NCBI RefSeq assembly: GCF_000518765.1
Contig: NZ_JAEF01000015.1
Coordinates: 1 to 64,000, forward strand
Direction: 5' to 3'
Source: Ruminococcus flavefaciens ATCC 19208
Lineage (GTDB): Bacteria; Bacillota; Clostridia; Oscillospirales; Ruminococcaceae
Length of the DNA stretch: 64,000 nt
Below the pieces are notes generated by a model, which did not search any database, was not told the origin of the DNA, and saw only the letters and a list, made by a program, of their open reading frames with translations. Of the stretch, positions 33,824-43,024 are shown piece by piece; the first letter of the stretch is position 1, and every line of letters begins with the position of its first letter. The position numbers were made by a program, and so were the translations under genes.

Positions 33824-36206
33824 GGAAATGGCCGCTATCGTCAAGGAAAGAGGCGATGCTATTATCGCTGAAAAAGCTGAACATACACGCCGTATCCGAA
33901 AAGTATCAGTCGCTGTTTCAGGTATTGCAGCATCAGCCGCAGCCGCATTCTGTATCTGGCATCTCAAGGATTCAGCCAAATTCATTAACATGTCCCCTGA
34001 TAACAGTAACATCATCGAAGATATTACAGAACCTGTTACTTCTCCGACTGCCGAAAAGGCAGCTGCTGTCTTATCAACGACAGCAAGCCATTCATCCGCA
34101 GCAGCTTCCGTAACGAAAGCAGGGTCAACAGCTGTTTCTTCAGCAGATGTATCCTCATCAAAAACTACCAAATCATCTGATAAAGCATCTGCGTCTTCCA
34201 ATGCCGTTGACAGTATTATTTCGTCAGCAGCCGTACAGACAGAATTTGTTCCTGTGGAAACTACAGAAACTGTTACAACATATGATAATGAACAACCATT
34301 AAACGAAGGGAGAATTATTATGAAACGATTTGCCGCACTTTCAACCGCCTTGCTCATGCTTCCGAATGTATCAGCTGCAAATGCTGCATCTGAAGAGCCG
34401 TTAAAGTATACACGTACAGACAAGTATCCTGATTATATCCAGAACTTGATAACCTGCATTGAAGATTATGATCTTGATATTGACATAAACGATGACGGTA
34501 AATTTGACATCTTTGACGCCTATGCAGTTGAACGCAATTGTTCTGACGAACTTCCTGAATATATCGTCAATAATATAAACGCCTGCGAAGAAAAGATAAA
34601 TGAATTCAAGCAGGCTACAGGCTTGAATGCGAATATCTGTGATATTACGGAATACTATGTACGTACTCAGCCGGTAAAGCTTGAATACTTTGACCCTAAT
34701 TACTATATTGACAACTGTCCTGATACATATAATGAACCTGTTCCGCTTGAATATATCAGGCATGATGACGGCGATTTCGATATAATTGATTTCTACGATA
34801 CAATGTTCTACGAAGAGTCGGACGGTAAGTTTGAAAGACTGAAATACCACGGCAGCGATTCCGCAGACAAGTTAATGTCGCCTATACATTATTTTATAGA
34901 ATATTATCTCAAATCAGCTATGTGCTATACCAATGCATCATATAATGTAATGGCTGAGCTTATGGATAATGGCTTAGTTGATGCTGATATCGATTCAGAC
35001 GGTGAGATCGGTTTTGATGACATCATGATGTTGTATAACTTCCGGGACAAATTCTATGATGATTATTATGAGACCTGTTATGGTTACTGGGACGAAAATG
35101 ATGAATATCACAGTCTGGAACCGGGTCAGATACATGAAAGAAAGAGAACATATGACGGCTTCCTTGAGGACTATGAAGAATATATTTCTTTCCTGAAGGA
35201 AATGCCAAATTATGATGAGAAAACCGACTATACTACCAATCATCCGCTTTCAGAGAGTGAATGGGAAAAGGCAACAAAATTCTATGATACCGCTTCTCAG
35301 TATTCGCTCCATTGCTTCGCTGATATTGAGCAGACGCTGTTTATATATTATATAACCAACTATACGAATTTCAGCCCTGAGATCTTTGACAGCAGTTATT
35401 ATAACAGCGAGGAAAACCATTTCATCAGCTGGGATATATGGGGATATCTCTATAAATACAAGAATATTTACGAAACATACGGCGTAAACGCTGTCAGAAG
35501 CCCCGAAGACAAGCCTCTTGATCCGCGGTTCGCAAAATATGACATAGAAAAGATGTTCCCTGAGTATTATGATGCTGTCAAGAAAGGTGAGATCCCTGAG
35601 CCTGACATAAACAAGGACGGAAAGACCGACATTCAGGATTATGCATTTTTCAAGGATCTTTTTACTGAGATACCGGCGCCTGAAGCTCCTTCATACTTTA
35701 TCTATGCGAAAATAGATGCACCTCAGGAAGTACGTGACGCTTTCAATAACGATTACGACTTTAACAATAACGGTGTCAGCTGTGATATTGGAGAACTTGA
35801 GTGTATAGAGCTTTACATTGCAAAGGCTGTAGGAGCTTCGGATTATGATGATATACTCGATATGCTCGACAAGTATTATGCAGAAAATCCGTCCCTTGAT
35901 CCTATTGCAATAATAAATGAAGAAATAAAAAACATGAATGATCCGCAGACAGAAGAAAAAATCAATGAGGAAGAAAATGAAATAATCAGCTACATGAGCT
36001 CCCTTGACCTGTTCAAAACCGTAACAGGTGATTCCAATATCGACGGAAACGTGGATATGTCCGATGTGGTATTAATAATGCAGTCTCTATCCTATCCTAA
36101 TAAATACAAACTGACTCCGCAGGGAAGAAAAAATGCCGATCACGATGACAACGGCGTTACCAACGCAGATGCACTTGCTGTACAGATGGGACTTCTCGGT
36201 TTATAA
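33810..36206 (+). CDS. Membrane-anchored anti-sigma-like protein with extracellular dockerin
   Basis: A 798-residue protein. About 30 cytoplasmic residues (MMDYKEMAAIVKERGDAIIA) precede one membrane helix (VSVAVSGIAASAAAAFCIWH) and a long Ser/Thr/Ala-rich outer linker. Its position right after the ECF gene makes it the likely anti-sigma factor. The outer part carries many acidic calcium-loop-like motifs (DINDDGKFDIFDAY, DIDSDGEIGFDDI, DINKDGKTDIQDYAFF) and ends in a typical dockerin (DSNIDGNVDMSDVVLIMQS and DHDDNGVTNADALAVQM). A start at 34320 with its own GGGAG site opens a signal-peptide-like segment (MKRFAALSTALLMLPNVSAA), so a separate secreted dockerin protein of 628 residues may be made too. 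RBS AAGGAGG. Function by context. Confidence 0.7.
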   Translation: MMDYKEMAAIVKERGDAIIAEKAEHTRRIRKVSVAVSGIAASAAAAFCIWHLKDSAKFINMSPDNSNIIEDITEPVTSPTAEKAAAVLSTTASHSSAAASVTKAGSTAVSSADVSSSKTTKSSDKASASSNAVDSIISSAAVQTEFVPVETTETVTTYDNEQPLNEGRIIMKRFAALSTALLMLPNVSAANAASEEPLKYTRTDKYPDYIQNLITCIEDYDLDIDINDDGKFDIFDAYAVERNCSDELPEYIVNNINACEEKINEFKQATGLNANICDITEYYVRTQPVKLEYFDPNYYIDNCPDTYNEPVPLEYIRHDDGDFDIIDFYDTMFYEESDGKFERLKYHGSDSADKLMSPIHYFIEYYLKSAMCYTNASYNVMAELMDNGLVDADIDSDGEIGFDDIMMLYNFRDKFYDDYYETCYGYWDENDEYHSLEPGQIHERKRTYDGFLEDYEEYISFLKEMPNYDEKTDYTTNHPLSESEWEKATKFYDTASQYSLHCFADIEQTLFIYYITNYTNFSPEIFDSSYYNSEENHFISWDIWGYLYKYKNIYETYGVNAVRSPEDKPLDPRFAKYDIEKMFPEYYDAVKKGEIPEPDINKDGKTDIQDYAFFKDLFTEIPAPEAPSYFIYAKIDAPQEVRDAFNNDYDFNNNGVSCDIGELECIELYIAKAVGASDYDDILDMLDKYYAENPSLDPIAIINEEIKNMNDPQTEEKINEEENEIISYMSSLDLFKTVTGDSNIDGNVDMSDVVLIMQSLSYPNKYKLTPQGRKNADHDDNGVTNADALAVQMGLLGL

Positions 36207-36236
36207 AAACTTTTTAGTGTTCATATATTACAGCTG

Positions 36237-36460
36237 ATCAGTGTAGACAAAGCAAAGATACTGACAAAAGAAGATATACTTGATAGAATCCTAAATGGTG
36301 AATTTTCAAGCTTTATTGAGCTGCATTCCGAGACAAGAGGCGACATTATTTATATCCCGGAACTGGAAATGAAAATCAAACCATATGTCTGGGAAGTAAA
36401 GGAAAGAATAGTAAACATCAGCTTTGATATGTACAGTGATGTATTGAAAACGCGCTTTTT
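36237..36460 (+). pseudogene. Relic of an unknown gene
   Basis: A startless frame reads LTKEDILDRILNGEFSSFIE, LHSETRGDIIYIPELEMKIK and VWEVKERIVNISFDMYSDVL before it degenerates. Good protein-like composition, no family recognised. The rest of 36461-36800 shows no gene. Confidence 0.35.
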
Positions 36461-36800
36461 TGAGTTTAGTACAGGTTTGGGCCTGCTTTTTCGGGCTTGC
36501 GCGGAATTGCAGTGTGATCCCTTTGCAGAATTATTTGTCCAACCGCAGGAGAAGTGTAGGAAAAATAAAGTTGAGAATAACTATATCTTTTGTTGGAGCA
36601 TGAGCCATGATTTTTGTTTTTGTCGGTTATGCTGCATTTTGAATATGATGTGTCCGGAACAACAATGGGAATTTTGGCGAAATGACGTAAAATCAATGGG
36701 GCATAAGAGAGTGCTTACATATTCAATGCAGGTGGGAATATAACAAGGTTAATGATTATAAAGGGACGGCGTGAAGCCGTCCCATAAGTTTTTGAAATAT

Positions 36801-37028
36801 TTATTCTTGTAAGGATTTCTCTATAACTGTCATTATCTCTTCCAGACGCTTACCACCGATACCTTTGATTTTGCTCAGTTCCGCTTCAAGAGCCGGGAGA
36901 TCAATGGTCTTGCCCTGATCTCCGAGAAGCTGATCACCATATCGAAGAATGAACTTTGTAAGCTCCTCTCGGTTCATCTTCTTGATCTTCTTATAGGTGG
37001 CTCTGTCAATAATCTCTTGATTTGCCAT
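36801..37028 (-). CDS. Small helix-hairpin-helix protein
   Basis: A 75-residue protein starting MANQEIIDRATYKKIKKMNR. Its C-terminal half ELSKIKGIGGKRLEEIMTVI is a helix-hairpin-helix motif that binds DNA without sequence preference. AAGGAG lies 8 bases before the ATG at 37028. It stands alone between the dockerin genes. The function is unknown; it could be a DNA-handling accessory or a remnant of a larger repair protein. Confidence 0.6.
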   Translation of the reverse strand: MANQEIIDRATYKKIKKMNREELTKFILRYGDQLLGDQGKTIDLPALEAELSKIKGIGGKRLEEIMTVIEKSLQE

Positions 37029-37137
37029 ATGTAGCTCCTTTATCATTTCTCTTATCACCAATTATAGCATAATACCGATAAAATGTAAATACATAAGAAT
37101 GAAGCTCCTCCGAAAGGAGGAGCCATTGTAATAAAAA

Positions 37138-39555
37138 TTATTCGATTGGATTAAGACTGCTTATAAGGTTGAGAAGATACTTTTGTATTTTTAAAGCATC
37201 ATTTCCGGTAATACCCTTTATTGAGGTATCAACATCAGCAAGTTCCTTACCTCTTTCCGTTATAGCACTTGGAGATATTCCACCTAAGCCATATTTGTTC
37301 GGGTTAGCGATAGATTGCATTATTAGTACAACGTCTGACATATCAACCTGACCGTCGCAGTTAGCATCGCCCTTCATATAGTAGAAAGGTGTGAGCGTAA
37401 TATTTACTTCCTTTTTCTGTAAAGCTGTACCATCAAAGCGCACGATAACCGGAGTTGCACCGGTGTATTTCTCTTCAAAATCAGTAAGTATAACTGCATA
37501 TGTTGCATTCGGTTCAAGATTTACCTCAATAGTACCTGCTTCGGCAGTGGTATCACCCTCTATACACTTTACTCCTATCTTTTCTATATCGGATATATGG
37601 AGTTCCTCTGCTTTTGCTGCATACTCCTCAGGAATACGCATTACCTTGAATTTTGTATACGGGGACTTGCCTGTTTCTGCGTCAAGCACAGATATCTTCG
37701 CAGAACAGCCCTCTGTTTCACTAACATGGTAAAGCTTCAAGGTAACTTCCTTTTTATCGCCGTCCTTGTCAAATGTTATAAATCTGGGTGCAGGATTGAT
37801 AATAGACATATTTTCTGAATTGGCGATAACAGCATACTTTACATACGGTTCAAGCCCATTAACGGTAACTGTTCCGCTCTCGGGCACTACTCCATATCCT
37901 TCCGCAGGTATCAAACCGCCGTTGGTAGCCTCAATGCCAAGCTCATCAGCCTTTTCCTCATTCTCCTCTGTAAGACGAACTACTCTATACTCTGCACCAT
38001 TAAAAGGCTTTCCTGTTACACCGTCAATCACTTTAAGATCAAGTGTACAGTTAGTTTTTGACTTGTTCCAGCTTTCAACGAACAGACAAGGCTGACCTAC
38101 AGTAACGCCGTCCTTTATCTCAAGTGATAAAGCTTCATCTTCTTTAGGGATAACGAAATCCTTTCCGAATATCTTGCGTACCGCTCTTGCCTTATATCCC
38201 TGTTCATCAACTTGCATATAATCATTTTTGTCGAAAAATACCTGGTAACTATATTTTCCGTCAGGTAAGTGGATATCTCTTGCTGTAGCATCAAAGCTTC
38301 CGTACTCATCGGTATATACTTGCAGAGTATACTCGCTCTGATCCATTACCCTGTAGCCCTCATAGGTTCCGTCTGCGGGATCCACAACAAGATCTGTCCA
38401 GTCATAAACGGTTATGTCTATATTTGGCTTCTTATCCTCTTCGATCGGAACTGCCCTTATCACAATATCTTTTGTATCGCCAAGCTTTGAAAAATTGAAT
38501 GAAGTACTCTTATCAATATGATATCCCTCAGGCATATCCACTATTTCAACTGAATACCACCGGAGAGCAGCTAAGTCCTTAATATGTTTTACGGGCTCAT
38601 CTGTTGTATCCCACTCGTCAATTTTTTTGCCCTTCGCGGTGAAGATATCGGTTATGAACTTTACCTTTACGCCCTCTACAGGCTTGTTTGTATACATATC
38701 AACTATAGATACATTTACCTTACAGCCGTCCTTGGTATATTCAACCACCTCAGGCTTCATACGTATATAATATGTGATTTCCTTCGTAAGCTTTCCGCCT
38801 ACTACCTCGATATCCATAAAACCGTCCTTATCGGGAAATTCCAGATAATCTTTTATGAACTCCATATCCATAGCGGTCTTTGCGATATCTAAATCCTCGG
38901 TTATCACCTCATAATCGCTGTCACTTGGAACTACTTTTATCTTGTACTTGCCGTCAGGAAGATACATATCATATACGCCCCAGCCCAGTGACTTAGATGT
39001 AAAGCGTTTACCGTCCTCATCATATACATATGCATACAGGAAATCATTATACTCCTTTGTCCCCGCCATATATCTGCCATCTTCCGAAGGAACGGCGTTT
39101 GTCCAGTTATCTGCGAAAAAGCGTACGCCCCTTTTGGCATTTTTCGGAACGCCTCTGATGACTATTTCCTTGTTCTCTCCCTCATTATCAAACCTGAAAT
39201 CCATTTCAGAAGGGAGATCGTATTCTTCCGGAGTATCACTGAAATGGATAGCGTACAGGTAGTTTTCATCAAGGCCTTCAAAGGTCTTAACAGGTTCGTC
39301 AGATGTATTCCACGGCCCGGATCCCAACCCTGTACCATGGGGATTTTGCTCAAACCAGAGCTCAACTCCCTCAATGTTTTTGCCTGTGTCGATATCCACA
39401 ACGGATATGGTCACAGTGCATTCTCCTGAGCCCCAAAACATGTCAACAGACGTTCCCTCTTCTGCCGTTGCACAAAATGTTGGTGTAAGAATTGCTGAAT
39501 TTGCTGCGGCAAGCATTATAGCTGTAACTGCCGCAAAAAACTTGTTTGGTTTCAT
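37138..39555 (-). CDS. Secreted dockerin protein with repeated Cna-B-like domains
   Basis: An 805-residue exported protein. Signal peptide (about 1-30, ending TFCATAEE), then at least four repeats of a domain opening with CTVTISVVDIDTGKNIEGVE, CKVNVSIVDMYTNKPVEGVK, CTLDLKVIDGVTGKPFNGAE and CSAKISVLDAETGKSPYTKF, a pattern of Cna-B/SpaA-like folds found in surface proteins. The C-terminus is a dockerin (DANCDGQVDMSDVVLIMQS and DTSIKGITGNDALKIQKYLL), close to the dockerin of the anti-sigma-like protein. It probably docks to a scaffoldin as a structural or adhesive part; no enzyme motif is visible. RBS GAGAGGGGG precedes the ATG at 39555; the longer frame has none. Confidence 0.8.
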   Translation of the reverse strand: MKPNKFFAAVTAIMLAAANSAILTPTFCATAEEGTSVDMFWGSGECTVTISVVDIDTGKNIEGVELWFEQNPHGTGLGSGPWNTSDEPVKTFEGLDENYLYAIHFSDTPEEYDLPSEMDFRFDNEGENKEIVIRGVPKNAKRGVRFFADNWTNAVPSEDGRYMAGTKEYNDFLYAYVYDEDGKRFTSKSLGWGVYDMYLPDGKYKIKVVPSDSDYEVITEDLDIAKTAMDMEFIKDYLEFPDKDGFMDIEVVGGKLTKEITYYIRMKPEVVEYTKDGCKVNVSIVDMYTNKPVEGVKVKFITDIFTAKGKKIDEWDTTDEPVKHIKDLAALRWYSVEIVDMPEGYHIDKSTSFNFSKLGDTKDIVIRAVPIEEDKKPNIDITVYDWTDLVVDPADGTYEGYRVMDQSEYTLQVYTDEYGSFDATARDIHLPDGKYSYQVFFDKNDYMQVDEQGYKARAVRKIFGKDFVIPKEDEALSLEIKDGVTVGQPCLFVESWNKSKTNCTLDLKVIDGVTGKPFNGAEYRVVRLTEENEEKADELGIEATNGGLIPAEGYGVVPESGTVTVNGLEPYVKYAVIANSENMSIINPAPRFITFDKDGDKKEVTLKLYHVSETEGCSAKISVLDAETGKSPYTKFKVMRIPEEYAAKAEELHISDIEKIGVKCIEGDTTAEAGTIEVNLEPNATYAVILTDFEEKYTGATPVIVRFDGTALQKKEVNITLTPFYYMKGDANCDGQVDMSDVVLIMQSIANPNKYGLGGISPSAITERGKELADVDTSIKGITGNDALKIQKYLLNLISSLNPIE

Positions 39556-39587
39556 AAGAAACCCCCTCTCTTTATCATAGTACTTAT

Positions 39588-39616
39588 AATATAGCACATT
39601 TTTTAAACATAGTCAA
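39588..39616 (-). promoter_or_regulatory. Promoter of the Cna-B dockerin gene
   Basis: TTGACT (39616-39611) and TATATT (39593-39588) with a 17-base spacer. Confidence 0.75.
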
Positions 39617-39682
39617 CGCGAAAATATATAATTTGTCACAAAAATATCTTTGTAACAGGGTAAATACTTACGAAACGCTGAC

Positions 39683-39711
39683 TTGACTAATACATAGCTG
39701 TATGCTAAAAT
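39683..39711 (+). promoter_or_regulatory. Promoter of the PAP2 gene
   Basis: TTGACT (39683-39688) and TAAAAT (39706-39711) with a 17-base spacer. A hairpin (GCTGCTT/AAGCAGC, 39731-39748) lies in the leader. Confidence 0.65.
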
Positions 39712-39774
39712 TAAGGAGCTATATCATTCAGCTGCTTTGTGAAGCAGCAACAGGAAAGGAAATCAGTACCGATA

Positions 39775-40707
39775 ATGACACAAAAAGCGATCAACGATAC
39801 AAATAAATACAGGAAGATGATAAAGCTGCTCATAGCTGCTCTGCTTTTACTTATCTTATTGTTCCTGACGGGAACATTCTGCGACAGGGCTGCGGCGGAA
39901 ACGCTTTTCTCTCCAGATAATACTTTTATTAAGGTCATAACGTCAACAGGGGTCTACCCTATATATGCGGTACAGGTACTGTTTTACGGAGCCCTTTACG
40001 AACGGACCCTTCATTCGTCAAAAAGCAAGCAGTTCAAAATGGTTATATGCACCTTTTTTATTCTTACAGCGTTATTCTTAGGATTCAACGGCGGAAAAAC
40101 CCTTGCATCAAGAAACAACTTAGGAGAAATATTTCCGTCATTCATCGGAAATCTTCCCGTGATAATAATAATCAGTGCAATACTTGAATATCCCCTGTTT
40201 TTTATAGGATATTTTTACGCAAAAAAATCAGATGACAAGCTGCTTACACAAAGAATATTCGGACTTTTCATTGTGCTGCTTTTCGCATTTATATCCATGC
40301 AGGTGATGAAAAACTTTTTTGACCGTCCGCGATACCGCACCGCAGTCCTCGGATATGAGGGGATAACATTTGTTCCGTGGTACAAACCGTTTACAGGCGC
40401 TGAGAAATACGTTGCTGCATACGGTATCAATGCCGACGAATTCCGCTCCTTTCCCAGCGGCCACAGTATATTCAGCAGCCTGTCAACGTGCATATTTCCC
40501 TCTCTTGCATGGCTGTTTCCTAAGCTGAAAAATAAGCAGATGCAGCTTTTCGTTGCAGGCTTTATTTTCTGTATCATCATAATGTTCACAAGAATGTTAC
40601 TCGGAGCGCATTACCTGAGCGATGTCTCCGCAGGAGCTATAATAGGCGTTCTTTCATCTATAGCCTGTGCAGCAATACAGCTTCGCATATCACAAAAAAA
40701 TACATGA
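39775..40707 (+). CDS. PAP2-family membrane phosphatase
   Basis: A 310-residue protein with about six membrane helices. The three PAP2 motifs are intact: KNFFDRPRYR, the central PSGHS, and RMLLGAHYLSDVSAG with the catalytic His. Such enzymes dephosphorylate lipid phosphates such as undecaprenyl pyrophosphate or phosphatidate at the outer face. A GTG at 39739 would extend the frame but lies in a hairpin; the ATG at 39775 is preferred although its GGAAAGG site is 15 bases away. It is divergent from the Cna-B gene and ends 2 bases before the next stop. Confidence 0.85.
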   Translation: MTQKAINDTNKYRKMIKLLIAALLLLILLFLTGTFCDRAAAETLFSPDNTFIKVITSTGVYPIYAVQVLFYGALYERTLHSSKSKQFKMVICTFFILTALFLGFNGGKTLASRNNLGEIFPSFIGNLPVIIIISAILEYPLFFIGYFYAKKSDDKLLTQRIFGLFIVLLFAFISMQVMKNFFDRPRYRTAVLGYEGITFVPWYKPFTGAEKYVAAYGINADEFRSFPSGHSIFSSLSTCIFPSLAWLFPKLKNKQMQLFVAGFIFCIIIMFTRMLLGAHYLSDVSAGAIIGVLSSIACAAIQLRISQKNT

Positions 40708-40709
40708 AG

Positions 40710-40847
40710 TCATAAAAAAAGCTCCGACTGTATAGCCTGCGGTGTATTGAAACCGCATCTTGCCTGAACATCGGATATTTTGAAACCTTTGGATTTTATG
40801 ATATTTTTGATATTATTACCTGTTGCCTTTACATCGATAATTGGCAT
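40710..40847 (-). pseudogene. Truncated helix-turn-helix regulator
   Basis: MPIIDVKATGNNIKNIIKSK then GFKISDVQARCGFNTPQAIQ matches the first half of a known XRE-like family; the DNA-contacting second helix and the rest are lost after QAIQ. A good AAAGGAG site precedes the ATG at 40847. A terminator-like hairpin (40883-40914: AAACACCG..CGGTGTTT) lies just upstream. Confidence 0.6.
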
Positions 40848-40960
40848 CGTGAGCAACTCCTTTCCTTGTATTATGAAAACCAAAACACCGCCTGCTTGCA
40901 TACAGACGGTGTTTATCATTTGTATGGATCACAACACAAAGAAAGTGCTCTCCGAAATGA

Positions 40961-41068
40961 CTATCCACTATGTTCTGTACGCAGCACAATAAGAGCTTCT
41001 TCACTCTCATGATAGAAACTTTCCTCATAGTGTTCGCTGTACAGATAAACCATAGTAAACTGTTTCAT
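40961..41068 (-). CDS. Small 35-residue protein
   Basis: MKQFTMVYLYSEHYEESFYH followed by ESEEALIVLRTEHSG, with AAAGGAG 9 bases before the ATG. It precedes the truncated regulator, separated by the 40883-40914 hairpin, so it may be a leader peptide of that gene or a small protein in its own right. No family recognised. Confidence 0.4.
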   Translation of the reverse strand: MKQFTMVYLYSEHYEESFYHESEEALIVLRTEHSG

Positions 41069-41213
41069 TTCGGGTAACTCCTTTCGTAATTATTTTTGAT
41101 ACAGAGGTCATTCTTGACCATTGATTTTCTGACTATACCTGTATTATAGCACAGCTTTTCGGAAAAAGCAAGTAAACCGTGGGTATACTTAATAAAGCTA
41201 ACATTATAAATGA

Positions 41214-42461
41214 TTACTTATTTAATCCTTGTACTTTCCAAGGTATTATCTGCCATTCACCATTATTTCTCCAAGGTGGAGCAATTTCGTCATTTTGATT
41301 TACATATTCGACTCCAAATTCTAATGGTTCCGTTATGGTTTCATCCTCTTTTTTCCATGTTGCTTTAGTTAATATGCGTGTTAAGCAACATCCACGCTCT
41401 TCAATCTCTTGTATTTCAAAATCAATTAGTTGTTTTGAAGAAAAAAGCCTTTTGCATTCGCCTGCTCTTTTGCTGTCTGTACCTTCATTTGAAAATAGTT
41501 TCTTCAAATGTTTGGATAATTCACCGTAGTTTCTTTTTTGCCAAGCTTCAAATGTTTTTATTATTGGTACGACGTAAGGGTATTGTTCGCAGTCTTCCAA
41601 TTTAGGACATCGCGGAATATCTTGCCCAATGATCATTTTACGCGGTTTCCATTCAGAAACTATTTTTCTGTCCTCCCGGTTTTGTTTGATTTTAGACAGA
41701 GATACTGAGAGCGGAGGAGGATTATTCTCTTTTTCAAACTTCTCTTTTCTATTAGATTCATTGGATTTTAGTTGCATCCAATCAGCCAGGCTAAATAATA
41801 ATGCGACACACTTACAAGAAACATATTCGTTTCCATAATTAAGATCTCTTCCATGGAGTATTCCATTTCTGTATGGCATTCTGATTTCTTCTGCATTTGT
41901 TTTGGTTCTTTTTTGTGTGAATATTTTTTTGATTTTTTGAAGTGAATCATCACATCCAACTAAACAATCCCACGCCGAAACATCTGTTCCATCAGCAAAG
42001 AAACCTTTGCTACGTGTATAATCGTTAACTGCTCCATCAATTATTATTAAAAATAGCGGAACGCTTGCGTAATAACGTGCATTAATGTGATCGTCAAATG
42101 CTTTTTGAATTAAATCGAATCTATCCATAAATGGCTTAGCTTTATTCTTTATCCGATGAATTTCTTCTTTAACATCGCTTATATAAAATGATAATAAAAC
42201 TTTTTCTCCTTCATCCTTGCTTTTAGTTTCATACGCTATAACAGCTTTTTCAGCTACTTCTATATTCATAGAATCATACAAGCACCAACCTGAACCAGAA
42301 AAATACTTATAATATTTTTCGATTACTTCAATTGAATGGTTTAATTGATTCTCTATCCTTTCCGCTTCTTTTCTTTGTTCTTTAGTCATTAAAAAACGAA
42401 ATGATTTTGAAGCTTGTATATCAGCTCTCAATTTTTGAACACTATGCAGGTTGCTGTCCAT
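41214..42461 (-). CDS. HEPN-like domain protein, possible defence RNase
   Basis: A 415-residue soluble protein starting MDSNLHSVQKLRADIQASKS. It is helical, and near residue 200 it carries RMPYRNGILHGRDLNY. RNGILH fits the RX4-6H pattern of HEPN ribonucleases, common in abortive infection and toxin systems. The C-terminal third has mixed strands (WKKEDETITEPLEFGVEYV) and a Trp-rich end (PPWRNNGEWQIIPWKVQGL). Not recognised as a named family. AAAAGGAG precedes the ATG at 42461; the upstream 19 codons to 42518 overlap the Nudix remnant and lack a site. It follows that remnant by 40 bases, perhaps in one transcript. Confidence 0.55.
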   Translation of the reverse strand: MDSNLHSVQKLRADIQASKSFRFLMTKEQRKEAERIENQLNHSIEVIEKYYKYFSGSGWCLYDSMNIEVAEKAVIAYETKSKDEGEKVLLSFYISDVKEEIHRIKNKAKPFMDRFDLIQKAFDDHINARYYASVPLFLIIIDGAVNDYTRSKGFFADGTDVSAWDCLVGCDDSLQKIKKIFTQKRTKTNAEEIRMPYRNGILHGRDLNYGNEYVSCKCVALLFSLADWMQLKSNESNRKEKFEKENNPPPLSVSLSKIKQNREDRKIVSEWKPRKMIIGQDIPRCPKLEDCEQYPYVVPIIKTFEAWQKRNYGELSKHLKKLFSNEGTDSKRAGECKRLFSSKQLIDFEIQEIEERGCCLTRILTKATWKKEDETITEPLEFGVEYVNQNDEIAPPWRNNGEWQIIPWKVQGLNK

Positions 42462-42501
42462 AACGATTCTCCTTTTCTTAAAAAGCAAGCTTATTATCAA
42501 A

Positions 42502-42861
42502 CTAACACATCTGTTCATTAATTATCTCCACCAATCCCATATCCGCAGGCAGCCACTCCACACTATCAAGCTCACCTTTCGTAAGCCACCATGCATCCTG
42601 TGCTTAAAGTAAGATCAAATCTTCCTCGATTACCTCGCACCAGAAGCAGTCCATCGACAGATGAAACTCATGATAATCATATTCTATCGTGGCGAGTTCT
42701 TCTTTGAGTTCACGAACTAATGCTTGCTGCGGAGTTTTGCCCGGTTCTATCTTTCCACTGGGGAATTCCCATATTCCTTTGAATTTGCCGTATCCACTTG
42801 CAGTCGCAAATATACGTGACTTTGTCTGAAGTGAGTCGCATATCACAACTGCAACTAATCA
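42502..42861 (-). pseudogene. Nudix hydrolase (MutT-like) with nonsense mutation
   Basis: The frame begins within the first strand (VAVVICDSL) with no proper ATG, then FKGIWEFPSGKIEPGKTPQQ and ALVRELKEEL, the Nudix box, in which the first conserved Glu is Lys (GKIEPGK). An in-frame TAA at about 42604 follows EEDLILL where related proteins usually have Glu; the frame then continues as AQDAWWLTKGELDSVEWLPA to a TAG at 42502. A single GAA to TAA change would explain it. The promoter is intact. Confidence 0.75.
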
Positions 42862-42872
42862 GTTATAATTAC

Positions 42873-42901
42873 ATTATAGCATTTATTGTGCATACAATCA
42901 A
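42873..42901 (-). promoter_or_regulatory. Promoter of the Nudix remnant
   Basis: TTGATT (42901-42896) and TATAAT (42878-42873) with a 17-base spacer. Confidence 0.65.
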
Positions 42902-42989
42902 TGAACATAAAGTGAATATATATAATATGTTCATTGTGATATTTGAATCTAATAAATAAGCATTCATTTGTTTTGAATGATAACCTAAA

Positions 42990-43012
42990 AAAAGCCTCCC
43001 ATATGGGAGGCG
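42990..43012 (-). terminator. Terminator of SRAP copy 2
   Basis: GCCTCCC and GGGAGGC with an ATAT loop, followed by seven Ts on the minus strand. Confidence 0.85.
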
Positions 43013-43024
43013 GCCTTATTATTC

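Noticed and set aside
36369..36743. 124-codon plus-strand frame
   Set aside because: Only its first ~30 codons continue the relic described; the rest is low in protein-like content and has no start signal.
39739..39774. Alternative GTG start of the PAP2 gene
   Set aside because: It is buried in a GCTGCTT/AAGCAGC hairpin and adds a non-hydrophobic leader; the ATG at 39775 is better.
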